A stretch of DNA of 58,556 nt. It comes from an uncultured Flavihumibacter sp. GTDB taxonomy: Bacteria; Bacteroidota; Bacteroidia; Chitinophagales; Chitinophagaceae. Position 1 is the first letter of the stretch. Each line of letters begins with the position of its first letter. The notes beneath the pieces were generated by a model. The model worked only from the letters and a program-made list of their open reading frames with translations, ran no database searches and was not told where the DNA came from. The translations under genes were made by a program, and so were the position numbers. The stretch spans positions 1 to 58,556 of the forward strand of contig CAMLRX010000007.1 in NCBI GenBank assembly GCA_946482545.1, in the 5' to 3' direction. Positions 26,353 through 34,899 of this stretch are shown here, piece by piece.

Positions 26353-26667
26353 TTAAGCGAGGTGAAAAACTTGTTTTAAGGTAATGCTTACCGGCGAATT
26401 ATCGGGGTTGGAAGCCATGATATCTTTCATGTACGCCCACCATTTTTTCATCACCGGTTGTTCGGGGAGGCGATCCACCGCTTCCTGGTCGGCAACCAGC
26501 ATGGTGCCGAAAAGAATATTTGTTTCTTCATCGAGGAAGATGGAATAGTCGGATATGCCGGCCTGTTTCAGGAGGTCCTGAAGTTCAGGCCAGATTTCAT
26601 CGTGGCGTTTTTTGTAGGCTGCTTCATGGCCGGGATGAAGGAGCATTTTAAAGGCAACTCGTTTCAT
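26353..26667 (-). CDS. rhaM: L-rhamnose mutarotase
   Basis: 104 residues, the full length of the family, which interconverts alpha and beta L-rhamnopyranose. His22 in 'KKRHDEIWPEL' matches the catalytic His22 of E. coli RhaM/YiiL. The ferredoxin-like core 'ISDYSIFLDEETNILFGTM' and the C-terminal 'MKKWWAYMKDIM' are also typical. Nine bases upstream of rhaI. Between it and the aldolase fusion lies a 287-base gap with an inverted-repeat element. Confidence 0.96.
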   Translation of the reverse strand: MKRVAFKMLLHPGHEAAYKKRHDEIWPELQDLLKQAGISDYSIFLDEETNILFGTMLVADQEAVDRLPEQPVMKKWWAYMKDIMASNPDNSPVSITLKQVFHLA

Positions 26668-26679
26668 TTTGTTGTTTTT

Positions 26680-26933
26680 CTCGCAAAGACGCTAAGGCGC
26701 AAGGGACGCAAGGACCGGTTAATGTTATTTGATCTTGTTAAATTTCATTGTTTCTCGTTTGGAATTGATTTTTAAGCCGGAACTTATTATATGAAGGCTG
26801 TAACGATGGTAATTACCTGCTTAAAGATACCTATAGTGTAAGCGCTATGTATGAAACCAGTTCTATGCAAACAGCGTTTTACCCACTACTCAACCAACCT
26901 TTGCGCCCCTTGCCTCCTTGCGTCTTTGCGTGG
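26680..26933. repeat. Inverted-repeat element between the aldolase fusion gene and rhaM
   Basis: Left arm 26680-26714 (ctcgcaaagacgctaagg...) and right arm 26898-26933 (ending gcgtctttgcgtgg) are imperfect inverse copies. The core of 183 bases carries no gene. Its arms match those at 24867-25067, but I see no similarity between the two cores. It starts 13 bases before the rhaM start codon and ends 21 bases after the aldolase stop on the - strand. Confidence 0.72.
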
Positions 26934-26954
26934 AATTTCTTACGCGTGAGTGCT

Positions 26955-29075
26955 CTATCGCACAAACGCCGTTGAAACCCCACCATCCACATTCAGCACA
27001 TTCCCGGTAGATTTATTCAGCATCCCGCCCACAAACACAAAACATGCCGCAGCGATATCTTCCGGAAGAATAATCTCATTCAGCAAAGTGCGCTTCGCAT
27101 AGTACGCGGGCAATTCAGCCACGGTAACACCATACGCTTTGGCGCGACCTTCGGCCCATCCGCTCTCCCATATCTTACTATCGGAAATTACGGCATCGGG
27201 GTTCACCACGTTTACACGAATCTGGTCTTTGCCGAGTTCGGCTGCGTTCAGCCTGCTCAGGTGAAGTTGCGCCGATTTCGCGGAGCCGTAACCCGCGTTG
27301 TTGGGTCCAGACATCAGCGCGTTCTTGCTCACAATGTTCAGCACGTCTCCGCCGAAGCCCTGTTTGCGCATGATTTCCACGCCTGCCTGCGTTACAAAGA
27401 ACTGGCCCTTCACCAGTACATCATACAGCAGGTCCCAATCTTTTTCGGTATGCTCTTCGATGGGTTTGGAGATGGAGAGTCCGGCACAGTTCACGATGAT
27501 ATCGGCTCCGCCGAAGGCGAGGGCCGCCACGTGGAAGGCGCTGGAAATATCGGATGATTTGGTCACATCAAGGATGGCAGTGGCGAACACATCTTTTCCG
27601 TATTGCTGCTGGAATTCGGCTTTGGCAGATTCAAGGCGGGTAGCATCATTATCGTTCACTACCACGCAGGCGCCTTCGTCGGCGAAACGTTTTGCGATGG
27701 CCTTTCCTATTCCTCCGGCGCTGCCTGTTACGAGGGCTACTCTGCCGGAGAGGGCTTTGGGTTTGGGCATACGTTGCAACTTCGCTTCTTCCAGCAACCA
27801 GTATTCGATGTTGAACGCTTCCTGGCGGGGAAGTGAAGTGTAAGAAGAAATGGCTTCGGCCCCGCGCATCACGTTGATGGCGTTGATATAGAATTCAGCG
27901 GCAACGCGCGCGGTTTGTTTGTCTTTTGCGAAGGTGAACATGCCCACGCCTGGATAAAGCAGTACCACGGGATTGGCATCGCGGATGGCCGGACTGTTCG
28001 GGTGTTTGCAGGTTTCGTAGTATTCGGTGTACATTTTCCGGTATGCTTCAAACTGGCCGGAAAGTTTTTCTTTGATGGCGTTGTAATCGTCCAGGTTTTC
28101 GTCCGGGGCGAGGTTCAGCACGAGTGGACTGATTTTCGTGCGGAGGAAGTGATCGGGACAACTGGTACCCAGGGGCGCGAGCCTGTCGAGGTCATTTGAA
28201 TTGATGAACTGGAGCACGCGGTCGTCATCGGTGAAGTGACCGATCATTTTTATTTGTGAAGAACAAAGTCCACGCAGTACAGGCGCGAGTTTCGCCGCCT
28301 GTGCGAGGCGTTGTTCCTTTTCCAGCGAAGTGATTTTCTGGCCGCCGAAGTCTTCCCCTTTTTTCGCGCGGGCATCTTCAATATACTGCGCGCAGCGTTC
28401 CACAACCTCAAGGGTATTCAGGTAACTTTCATACGCGGTATCGCCCCAGGTGAAAAGACCATGGGAACCGAGCATGATACCGCGGATACCGGGGTTTTCG
28501 TCCAGGCATTGTTTCAGTTGAAGTCCCAGGTCGAAACCTGGCTTCTGCCATTCTACCCAGCCTATGGTTCCGCTGAAAAGTTCCTGGGTGATCTTTTTAC
28601 CATCTTTCGCCGCCGCGATGGCAATGGCCGCGTCCGGGTGCAGGTGGTCGATGTGTTTGAAAGGCAGAAAGCCATGCAACGGCGTATCAATGGAAGGCGC
28701 TTTGGAAGCGAGGTCATAGATGCAGTGGTTGAACAACTCCACCATTTCATCTTCATGTTCAATGCCGCGGTAGATGTTCTTCAGGCTGCGCAGGCGGTCC
28801 ACATACAGTGCCGCCAGGCCGCTTTTTTTGAGTGTGCCGATATCGCCGCCGCTTCCCTTCACCCACATCACTTCGGTTTCGGTTCCGGTTAAAGGATCTT
28901 TGGCCATGGCCTTGCAGGACGTGTTGCCCCCGCCATAATTGGTAAGGCGCAGATCGGCGCCGAGCAGATTCGACCTGTATATGAGAAGCGCTACTTCATC
29001 ACCGGCCATTTCGGCCGCCTTCGCTTCGTCCCACAAGTAGCTTACATGCTTGAATGTTGCAGTGGTAGTAGACAT
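26955..29075 (-). CDS. rhaEW: Bifunctional rhamnulose-1-phosphate aldolase / lactaldehyde dehydrogenase
   Basis: 706 residues made of two enzymes. Residues 1-420 are a class II aldolase/adducin domain with likely zinc ligands H144, H146 ('HIDHLHPD') and H205 ('LGSHGLF') that splits L-rhamnulose-1-phosphate into dihydroxyacetone phosphate and L-lactaldehyde. Residues 443-706 are a short-chain dehydrogenase with the NAD motif TGSAGGIG (450-457) and catalytic S583, Y596 and K600 ('GYGSAK'), which oxidises L-lactaldehyde to L-lactate. This fusion is known from several phyla as RhaEW. It replaces separate RhaD and AldA. No signal peptide. RhaT lies 28 bases upstream. Confidence 0.93.
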   Translation of the reverse strand: MSTTTATFKHVSYLWDEAKAAEMAGDEVALLIYRSNLLGADLRLTNYGGGNTSCKAMAKDPLTGTETEVMWVKGSGGDIGTLKKSGLAALYVDRLRSLKNIYRGIEHEDEMVELFNHCIYDLASKAPSIDTPLHGFLPFKHIDHLHPDAAIAIAAAKDGKKITQELFSGTIGWVEWQKPGFDLGLQLKQCLDENPGIRGIMLGSHGLFTWGDTAYESYLNTLEVVERCAQYIEDARAKKGEDFGGQKITSLEKEQRLAQAAKLAPVLRGLCSSQIKMIGHFTDDDRVLQFINSNDLDRLAPLGTSCPDHFLRTKISPLVLNLAPDENLDDYNAIKEKLSGQFEAYRKMYTEYYETCKHPNSPAIRDANPVVLLYPGVGMFTFAKDKQTARVAAEFYINAINVMRGAEAISSYTSLPRQEAFNIEYWLLEEAKLQRMPKPKALSGRVALVTGSAGGIGKAIAKRFADEGACVVVNDNDATRLESAKAEFQQQYGKDVFATAILDVTKSSDISSAFHVAALAFGGADIIVNCAGLSISKPIEEHTEKDWDLLYDVLVKGQFFVTQAGVEIMRKQGFGGDVLNIVSKNALMSGPNNAGYGSAKSAQLHLSRLNAAELGKDQIRVNVVNPDAVISDSKIWESGWAEGRAKAYGVTVAELPAYYAKRTLLNEIILPEDIAAACFVFVGGMLNKSTGNVLNVDGGVSTAFVR

Positions 29076-29103
29076 GTTGTACAGTTTTAACTGAAAGAAA
29101 ATT

Positions 29104-30177
29104 TTATGGTTTTAATGAGTTCCCGTAACCTACCAGGATCACGGATGCTATAATGGTAATGATGCCCAGTATTACCAGGTTCTTCGTTTTCGTGCTTACG
29201 CCTTTCCATTCCTTCAGAATCAGGCCCCATGCATTCGCGATGAGGATGATGAAAGCCATGTGCAGGATCCAGGAACTGGGACCGTTGCCCATTTTACTTT
29301 CGCCCATTCCGTAGAAAAAGAACTGTAAGAACCAGGTGGTTCCCGCCAGCGCACAAAATATAAGGTTGGCGAGGCGGGGAACATTTTTATTGGAATAATC
29401 TCCAAAAGTTTTGTTGCGGGCGTTCAGCATGAGGCACCAGATGAAATTCGTTGTCAGTCCACCCCAAAGCACCACCACATACGTCACATTGTTCTGGTAC
29501 AGGAATTCACCCTCTCCGGGGTGCGCGGCTTTCCAGATGTTGTTCGCCACTTCGGCGAGCGGCTTGCCCGCTTCCAGTCCGAAATTGAAGCAGGCGCTGA
29601 GAATCCCCGACACGATGGCCACGGTTAACCCCAGTCCGAATTTATATTCTGAGGAAGTGCCTTCTCCCTGTGGTATCTCTTTTTCTTTCCTTGTTCCGGC
29701 CTTTCCGCAGAGTATGATCCCGATGATACACACGGCCAGTCCGGCCATCACGGTAAGTCCCCAACTGGTTCCGGTCAGCATGCCTATGGTATCTTTTCCT
29801 TCAGATGGATTAAGCTGGTAGTAGATGGAAGGAATCAGCGCTCCGAATACCATGCACAGGCCAAGAATGATGCTGCTGCCCAGCGAAACGCCGAGATAGC
29901 GCACCCCCAACCCGTAGGTGAGTCCGCCAATGCCCCAGAGCACGCCGAAAAGGTAGGCCAGCCCGAGGGTGCCGCCATCCGCTTCCGCGATGATCTCCGT
30001 AAAGTTTGGAATGGTAAGCCAGGCCGCTAAAGGAGGCACCACCAGCCAGGAGAAGATACCCCCTACCAGCCAATAGGTTTCCCAGGCCCAGCCTTTTACT
30101 TTCTTATAAGGAATATAAAAACTACCGGAAGCAAAACCACCAATGAAATGAAAAATTACACCAAGGATTACAGCCAT
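29104..30177 (-). CDS. rhaT: L-rhamnose/H+ symporter
   Basis: 357 residues with about ten transmembrane helices spread from 'ILGVIFHFIGGFASGSFYIP' to 'LVILGIITIIASVILVGYG', the topology of the DMT-like RhaT family. 'GGFASGSFYIPYKKVKGWAWETYW' and 'GLTYGLGVRYLGVSLGSSIILG' are strongly RhaT-like. It imports L-rhamnose freed in the periplasm by GH106. It is the first gene of the 13-gene - strand block and faces the GntR regulator across 152 bases. Confidence 0.95.
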   Translation of the reverse strand: MAVILGVIFHFIGGFASGSFYIPYKKVKGWAWETYWLVGGIFSWLVVPPLAAWLTIPNFTEIIAEADGGTLGLAYLFGVLWGIGGLTYGLGVRYLGVSLGSSIILGLCMVFGALIPSIYYQLNPSEGKDTIGMLTGTSWGLTVMAGLAVCIIGIILCGKAGTRKEKEIPQGEGTSSEYKFGLGLTVAIVSGILSACFNFGLEAGKPLAEVANNIWKAAHPGEGEFLYQNNVTYVVVLWGGLTTNFIWCLMLNARNKTFGDYSNKNVPRLANLIFCALAGTTWFLQFFFYGMGESKMGNGPSSWILHMAFIILIANAWGLILKEWKGVSTKTKNLVILGIITIIASVILVGYGNSLKP

Positions 30178-30220
30178 GCAAATGAGATTTTCTATATAGC
30201 AATCAAGTCGTTACAAGAGC

Positions 30221-30331
30221 ATAAAGTTAGAAGAATCCGTTTCCGGGCCATCATGCACCATCATGCCTGTTAAAGGAGAAAAATCCGTAAATTGAACTCC
30301 TTTTTGAACAGAAGCCCGATAATTTACGGAT
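30221..30331. promoter_or_regulatory. Probable divergent operator/promoter of rhaT operon and GntR regulator
   Basis: A perfect 11-bp inverted pair, atccgtaaatt (30283-30293) and aatttacggat (30321-30331), flanks 27 bases; the second arm touches the regulator start codon. A third half-copy, atccgttt, lies at 30234-30241. On the - strand, TAACTTTA (30223-30230) is close to the TAnnTTTG -7 box for rhaT. The pair could be GntR binding sites or a 5' hairpin in the regulator mRNA. Confidence 0.45.
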
Positions 30332-31361
30332 GAAACAACCGCCGATCTTCGAATACCTGCACATCGATTATTATTCCGCCACGCCCAAGTACCTGCAACT
30401 GGCCAATTCAATCATCCGTGCCATCAACGAAGGCAAACTGAAAAAGAACGATACACTTCCTTCCATCAACGAACTGAGTTTTGAATTCGAAATTTCCAGG
30501 GATACCGCAGAAAAAGGCTACAAACACCTGAAGAATATTGGCGTGCTGGGCTCCGTACCCGGTAAAGGATATTTCGTGAAGAACGCTGAACTGAACCAGA
30601 CCCTCAAGATATTCCTGCTGTTCAACAAACTCAGTCCGCACAAAAAAATCATCTATGATGCCCTGGCCGATGCACTGGGTGATATGGCCGCCATCGACTT
30701 CTACATCTACAACAACGATTTCGCCCTGTTCAAAAAACTGATCGAGAACCCGAAGGAAGATTATACGCATTATGTAATCATCCCCCACTTCATGGACGGC
30801 GGGGAAAACGCCGTGGATGTGATCAATACCATCCCGAAAGAAAGGCTGATCCTGCTCGATAAACTGATTCCCGGCGTTACCGGCAATTTCGGTGCAGTGT
30901 ATGAGAACTTCGAAAAAGACATCTACCATTCGCTGGAACAGGCGCTGGAGCCGCTCGCCAAGTACCACACCATCAAAATCATTTTCCCGGAATATACTTA
31001 CTATCCCCAGGAAATCTTAAAAGGTTTCTCCCGCTTCTGCCACCAGTACGCGTTCAACTATAAAATTGTTCACGATATTTCCATAGAACCCATCAAAGAA
31101 GGAGAGGTGTTCATCAATCTCATGGACAACGATCTGGTAACGCTGATCGAAAAAATCCTGGTCACCAAACTTCGGGTAGGCAAGCACGTGGGCGTGATTT
31201 CTTACAACGAAACACCTTTGAAGAAGATCATCCTGAACGGCATCACCACCATTTCCACCGATTTCCAACTGATGGGAGAAAAAACTGCCGAGCTGATCCT
31301 GAACCAGTCTTCGGAACATATTCCCATTCCTTTTCATCTTACCCAACGGGCCTCTTTGTAA
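30330..31361 (+). CDS. GntR-family regulator with periplasmic-binding-protein-like sensor domain
   Basis: 343 residues. The N-terminal winged helix-turn-helix occupies residues 15-85 ('LPSINELSFEFEISRDTAEK', 'GVLGSVPGKGYFV'). Residues 90-340 form a LacI/sugar-binding-protein-like domain ('YTHYVIIPHFMDGG', 'VGVISYNETPLKKIIL', 'ISTDFQLMGEKTAELIL'). Such AraR-like architectures in Bacteroidota control monosaccharide catabolism. Position opposite rhaT makes L-rhamnose, rhamnulose or its phosphate the likely inducer (inference). The second GH105 follows after 74 bases on the same strand. It is the only transcription factor visible near either pectin cluster. Confidence 0.88.
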   Translation: MKQPPIFEYLHIDYYSATPKYLQLANSIIRAINEGKLKKNDTLPSINELSFEFEISRDTAEKGYKHLKNIGVLGSVPGKGYFVKNAELNQTLKIFLLFNKLSPHKKIIYDALADALGDMAAIDFYIYNNDFALFKKLIENPKEDYTHYVIIPHFMDGGENAVDVINTIPKERLILLDKLIPGVTGNFGAVYENFEKDIYHSLEQALEPLAKYHTIKIIFPEYTYYPQEILKGFSRFCHQYAFNYKIVHDISIEPIKEGEVFINLMDNDLVTLIEKILVTKLRVGKHVGVISYNETPLKKIILNGITTISTDFQLMGEKTAELILNQSSEHIPIPFHLTQRASL

Positions 31362-31435
31362 GCACTGGAAGGTTCAGGACGGAGAAAGCACGCCATTCCC
31401 CTATCTTCCGCTTTCATCAAAATGACCATTGCCAG

Positions 31436-32767
31436 ATGAAATTGCCATTATTGATCGCAGCCGTTTCTCTTGCGGCCAACGGGTACGCGCAGGTAAAAAT
31501 GAACGATGTGAATACCCCACTGCACGCCATGAAACCCGACTATGTAACGCCTTATGGCGCGCCGCACCAGGATTCCGTGAAAGTCGTTTTAAACCGGGTA
31601 TATACTTACCTCAATCAGGTTACGCCTCCCGAATGGATCAACAAACACACGAAAAACGTTGTTCCCAAAAACGCCATCGATACCCAAACCATCTTTAAAC
31701 CGGGCGACTTCCGCCTCACCAGCTATGAATGGGGCGTAACTTATAGTGGTATGTTGCGCGCCGGAGAAACCACCGGCGATGCCAGGTATACTGAATATGT
31801 AAAGCAACGCCTCCGCTTCCTGGCTGATGGTATGCCGGCTTTTAAACGCCTCTACCAGCAGTACCCGAAGCAACCCAATGCCCTGCGTTCTGTAATCGAC
31901 CCACATGCGCTGGACGATGCAGGCGCACTTTGTGCGGCTATCGCAAAGCTGATCGCAAAAGGCGACCAGCCCAATCTTCGTCCGCTGGCCGATAATTTCA
32001 TTCAATACATCTCCTCCAAAGAATTTCGTCTGCCCGATGGCACCCTCGCAAGAAATCGTCCGCAGCCCAACACGCTCTGGCTCGACGATCTCTATATGAG
32101 CATCCCTGCATTGGCGCAGATGGGTAAACTCACCGGCAACAACCAATATTTTGATGATGCGGTAGCCCAGATCGAACTGTTCGGGAAACGGATGTTTGTT
32201 GCGGAGAAAAAACTTTTCATGCATGGCTGGGTGGAGGAAATGCAGGTGCACCCCACTTTCCACTGGGCGCGTGCCAACGGTTGGGCCATCATGGCCATGG
32301 CGGAATTGCTGGAAGTATTGCCCGAGACCCATCCCGGAAGAAACAAAGTACTGCAGTTGTTCCGCATCCATGCGGAAGGCATTTTGGCCATGCAGGATGG
32401 AACCGGCTTCTGGCACCAGTTGCTGGACCGCAACGATTCTTACCTTGAAACTTCCGCCACCGCCATCTACGCGTACTGCTTCGCCCGCGGCGTCAACAAA
32501 GGATGGCTCGATAAAAAAGCTTTCGCCCCGGCAACATTATTGGCCTGGAACGCTGTTTCCACCAAAGTGAACGGGATGGGGCAGGTGGAAGGAACCTGCG
32601 TTGGAACAGGCATGGCCTTCGATGCGGCATTTTATTATCACCGTCCCGTGAATGTGTTCGCGGCGCATGGGTATGGACCGGTGTTGTTGGCGGGCGCGGA
32701 AGTGCTTGAGTTATTGAAGACACATAAGTTTGAGATCAACGACAGTGCGCTGCAGTTGGTGGATTGA
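31436..32767 (+). CDS. GH105 unsaturated uronyl hydrolase
   Basis: 443 residues with a signal peptide (1-19, 'LPLLIAAVSLAANGYAQ'). It has an (alpha/alpha)6 barrel with acidic pairs D160-D161 ('PHALDDAGAL') and D217-D218 ('TLWLDDLYMSIP'), placed like the catalytic and substrate-binding Asp of GH105. 'FHWARANGWAIMAMAELLE' matches the GH105/GH88 core. Longer at the N-terminus than the GH105 at 10148 and only distantly similar, so it may prefer homogalacturonan products rather than RG-I ones. It follows the regulator gene and ends at a strong terminator. Confidence 0.91.
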   Translation: MKLPLLIAAVSLAANGYAQVKMNDVNTPLHAMKPDYVTPYGAPHQDSVKVVLNRVYTYLNQVTPPEWINKHTKNVVPKNAIDTQTIFKPGDFRLTSYEWGVTYSGMLRAGETTGDARYTEYVKQRLRFLADGMPAFKRLYQQYPKQPNALRSVIDPHALDDAGALCAAIAKLIAKGDQPNLRPLADNFIQYISSKEFRLPDGTLARNRPQPNTLWLDDLYMSIPALAQMGKLTGNNQYFDDAVAQIELFGKRMFVAEKKLFMHGWVEEMQVHPTFHWARANGWAIMAMAELLEVLPETHPGRNKVLQLFRIHAEGILAMQDGTGFWHQLLDRNDSYLETSATAIYAYCFARGVNKGWLDKKAFAPATLLAWNAVSTKVNGMGQVEGTCVGTGMAFDAAFYYHRPVNVFAAHGYGPVLLAGAEVLELLKTHKFEINDSALQLVD

Positions 32768-32817
32768 GGATAGTTCTTTTTGTAGATAAAAGAAGAGCAG
32801 AAGTATTTGAAAAGAAT

Positions 32818-32850
32818 AAGCCCTCGCCAGGAATGGCGGGGGCTTTCGAT
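32818..32850. terminator. Terminator between convergent GH105 and PL1 genes
   Basis: aagccctcgcc (32818-32828) pairs with ggcgggggctt (32835-32845) over 11 positions with one G-U; the loop has 6 bases and ttcg follows. The T tract is short on +; on - the stem is followed by 'attcttttc'. It probably serves both strands. Confidence 0.7.
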
Positions 32851-32878
32851 TGTATTGCTTATTAAAAAAAGCTGTTGT

Positions 32879-33976
32879 TCATTTCCCTGGCGTCTCTTTC
32901 TCCACACTGGTGATGGCGCCTTTTTTACCTAAAGAACCAAGTTCCTCCACCAAACGAAGGTCTGTTGCATCGCGTTTCAGCGAAGCGCCCGCGTTTTTCA
33001 ATACGTATTGGTAAGCCTCATCGGGTTTCAGCACAGGCACCTCGGGGTAACCGAATGGCTTTTCCCTCCAGGTAACCACGGTATACTTCTCTTTTGGAAC
33101 CGGCGCACCATCCAGTTTGCCGTTTTTGTTGTCGTCAAAATAGTTTTGGTTGGCGTAGATATTAAAATTCTCATTGCCACGGCTGAAGGGGTCTGAATTG
33201 GTATCAGGGCCAGCGATGAAATAATTCCCCTCCACATTGGCGTAAGATTTTCCTTCCGACCCTCCGCCAAGAATATACGCTGCCACACGCCAGTTGTACA
33301 CCACGTTGTTGATATACTGGTTTACACCCTTCACCTTGGGATTACGGGTATGATTGCTGGTGTAGAGGTTACGGATCAAACTGATGCCGCCGTTCGTTTG
33401 AATAAGCCCGCCTGCGGAATGAGAGAAAAGTCCTTCCGAGATAATGCAGTCCTGGATGGTCACATTTTTTACATCGCCACTCACGGAGAATGTTTCATCT
33501 CTTCCCCAGGAAACGGACAAGTGGTCGAAGATCATGTTTGAACCGTGCGAGATGGTCACGGCATCTGCGCCTTTATCGCCATTGATACCCATGCGGATCC
33601 TGAGGTACCGAACAATAGCATGGTCTGCCCCTGAGAAGGAAATACCGTTACCATAGAGGGTGATGCCTTCTCCCGGCGCCGAGGCGCCGTCGATGGTAAT
33701 GTATGGCGCCACAAGGATTCTTTTGCCCACATGGATCGTTCCGGATACATCGAATACCACGATCCTGTGCGGCGCGCTCACCGCATCGCGGAAACTGCCC
33801 TTTCCGCTGTCGGCGAGATGGGTCACATGGTACACCGCACCACCTTTACCCCCTTTGGCAAAGCGGCCGAAGCCCTGCGCCCCTTTGAAGGCAAGTTCCT
33901 CCTCCTGCGCTGCCAGGTTTCCGGAAATCAGGCACAGGATTAAAAAAATCATCATTCGTGATCGCATAACGGACAT
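32879..33976 (-). CDS. PL1-family pectate lyase, secreted, stand-alone
   Basis: 365 residues with a signal peptide (about 1-23, 'MMIFLILCLISGNLAAQ'). Parallel beta-helix with PL1 blocks: 'GAQGFGRFAKGGKGG', 'GKGSFRDAVSAPHRIVVFDV', 'IIFDHLSVSWGRDETFSV'-like segment, and 'LIRNLYTSNHTRNPKVKG'. It cleaves polygalacturonate by beta-elimination. The same blocks occur in the N-terminal domain of the 1664-residue protein at 34900, so the two are paralogues. It starts one base after the PorP/SprF stop, making it the last gene of the 10-gene block. Alternative starts 3 and 7 codons downstream also keep the signal peptide. Confidence 0.9.
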   Translation of the reverse strand: MSVMRSRMMIFLILCLISGNLAAQEEELAFKGAQGFGRFAKGGKGGAVYHVTHLADSGKGSFRDAVSAPHRIVVFDVSGTIHVGKRILVAPYITIDGASAPGEGITLYGNGISFSGADHAIVRYLRIRMGINGDKGADAVTISHGSNMIFDHLSVSWGRDETFSVSGDVKNVTIQDCIISEGLFSHSAGGLIQTNGGISLIRNLYTSNHTRNPKVKGVNQYINNVVYNWRVAAYILGGGSEGKSYANVEGNYFIAGPDTNSDPFSRGNENFNIYANQNYFDDNKNGKLDGAPVPKEKYTVVTWREKPFGYPEVPVLKPDEAYQYVLKNAGASLKRDATDLRLVEELGSLGKKGAITSVEKETPGK

Positions 33977-33977
33977 A

Positions 33978-34862
33978 TTAACGGATCGTATATTTAAGTC
34001 CTACTTCGTACTGCTGGTTCACCTGGTATTTATTCCTGCCGCTGTAGAAAAAGTTCACTTCGGCGGCTTCTTTCAGCATAAGGCCCACGCCTCCCATAAT
34101 GTTTCCGGTACTTTGCCAGTAAATACCGGCATGGAAAGCGCCATCATATTCCACCTGGGTCGCGGCGGTGAAGATATTGGTGTGGTCGTAGAACATTTTA
34201 TAAGCGAGCAGGGGCTTGATGTGCACGCGCTCGTTTTCCAGGTCGAACCGGTAAGAGCCCATCAGTTGTGCGATCGCGAGATCGGCTGAACGTTCATTTT
34301 GGGATTGCGACCATGCGCCAAGGTTATAAGCCGTTCCTCCAAAACTGAACCCCTTGCTTTCAAACACAGCGCCGAAGTCGCCATCGAAATTGATGGCCGA
34401 TTCGTTCAGCGCTTTGCCGGTAGGATCCAGTTGTCCTTCATAAATCAGCGCTTCGCCATCCAGCCGCTCGTTGTAGAAATTCAGGCTGCCTCCAAGCCGC
34501 AGGCTGCTGCTTTCACTGAACTCCAGCGCATAAGCATAGCTGAGGGTGCCGGAATACCTTTGGAAGATGCCGCTTTTGTCGGAGGTGACCTGTAGCCCCG
34601 CGCCCATTTTTTCTGCGAAGCGCATATCGGCTGAAAGACTGACCTGTTCCGGTGCGCCTTCAAAGCCATTCCAGGACTTGTTGAGCAACCCGTAAAAGCG
34701 GGTCCCCTCCTTTCCCGCGAATGCGGGGTTCCAAAGAAATCCGTTCCTGTAATACTGAGATACAGGGTTGTTGAAAAAACGCTGCGCAAATACTTTATTC
34801 CCTGTTGTACAGGCTGTGAACAGCAGGATAGCAGCCATAAGCAATCGGTGATGTCTTTTCAT
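33978..34862 (-). CDS. PorP/SprF-family type IX secretion outer-membrane protein
   Basis: 294 residues with a signal peptide (about 1-26). 'FFNNPVSQYYRNGFLWNPAFAGKEG' is the PorP/SprF N-terminal signature, and the rest is alternating amphipathic strands of a 14-strand type barrel ending 'YEVGLKYTIR'. By family knowledge PorP/SprF proteins are partners for T9SS cargo with type-B C-terminal domains, helping to export and anchor them. Its cargo is almost certainly the 1664-residue protein encoded 37 bases upstream, which ends in that domain. Confidence 0.92.
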   Translation of the reverse strand: MKRHHRLLMAAILLFTACTTGNKVFAQRFFNNPVSQYYRNGFLWNPAFAGKEGTRFYGLLNKSWNGFEGAPEQVSLSADMRFAEKMGAGLQVTSDKSGIFQRYSGTLSYAYALEFSESSSLRLGGSLNFYNERLDGEALIYEGQLDPTGKALNESAINFDGDFGAVFESKGFSFGGTAYNLGAWSQSQNERSADLAIAQLMGSYRFDLENERVHIKPLLAYKMFYDHTNIFTAATQVEYDGAFHAGIYWQSTGNIMGGVGLMLKEAAEVNFFYSGRNKYQVNQQYEVGLKYTIR

Positions 34863-34899
34863 AAAGCAATATTTTACACGTCCTACAGACGCGGATGAA

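Noticed and set aside
24867..26933. CRISPR array or insertion sequence
   Set aside because: Repeats are inverted pairs with two units per arm, not regularly spaced direct repeats; no transposase or cas gene is present.
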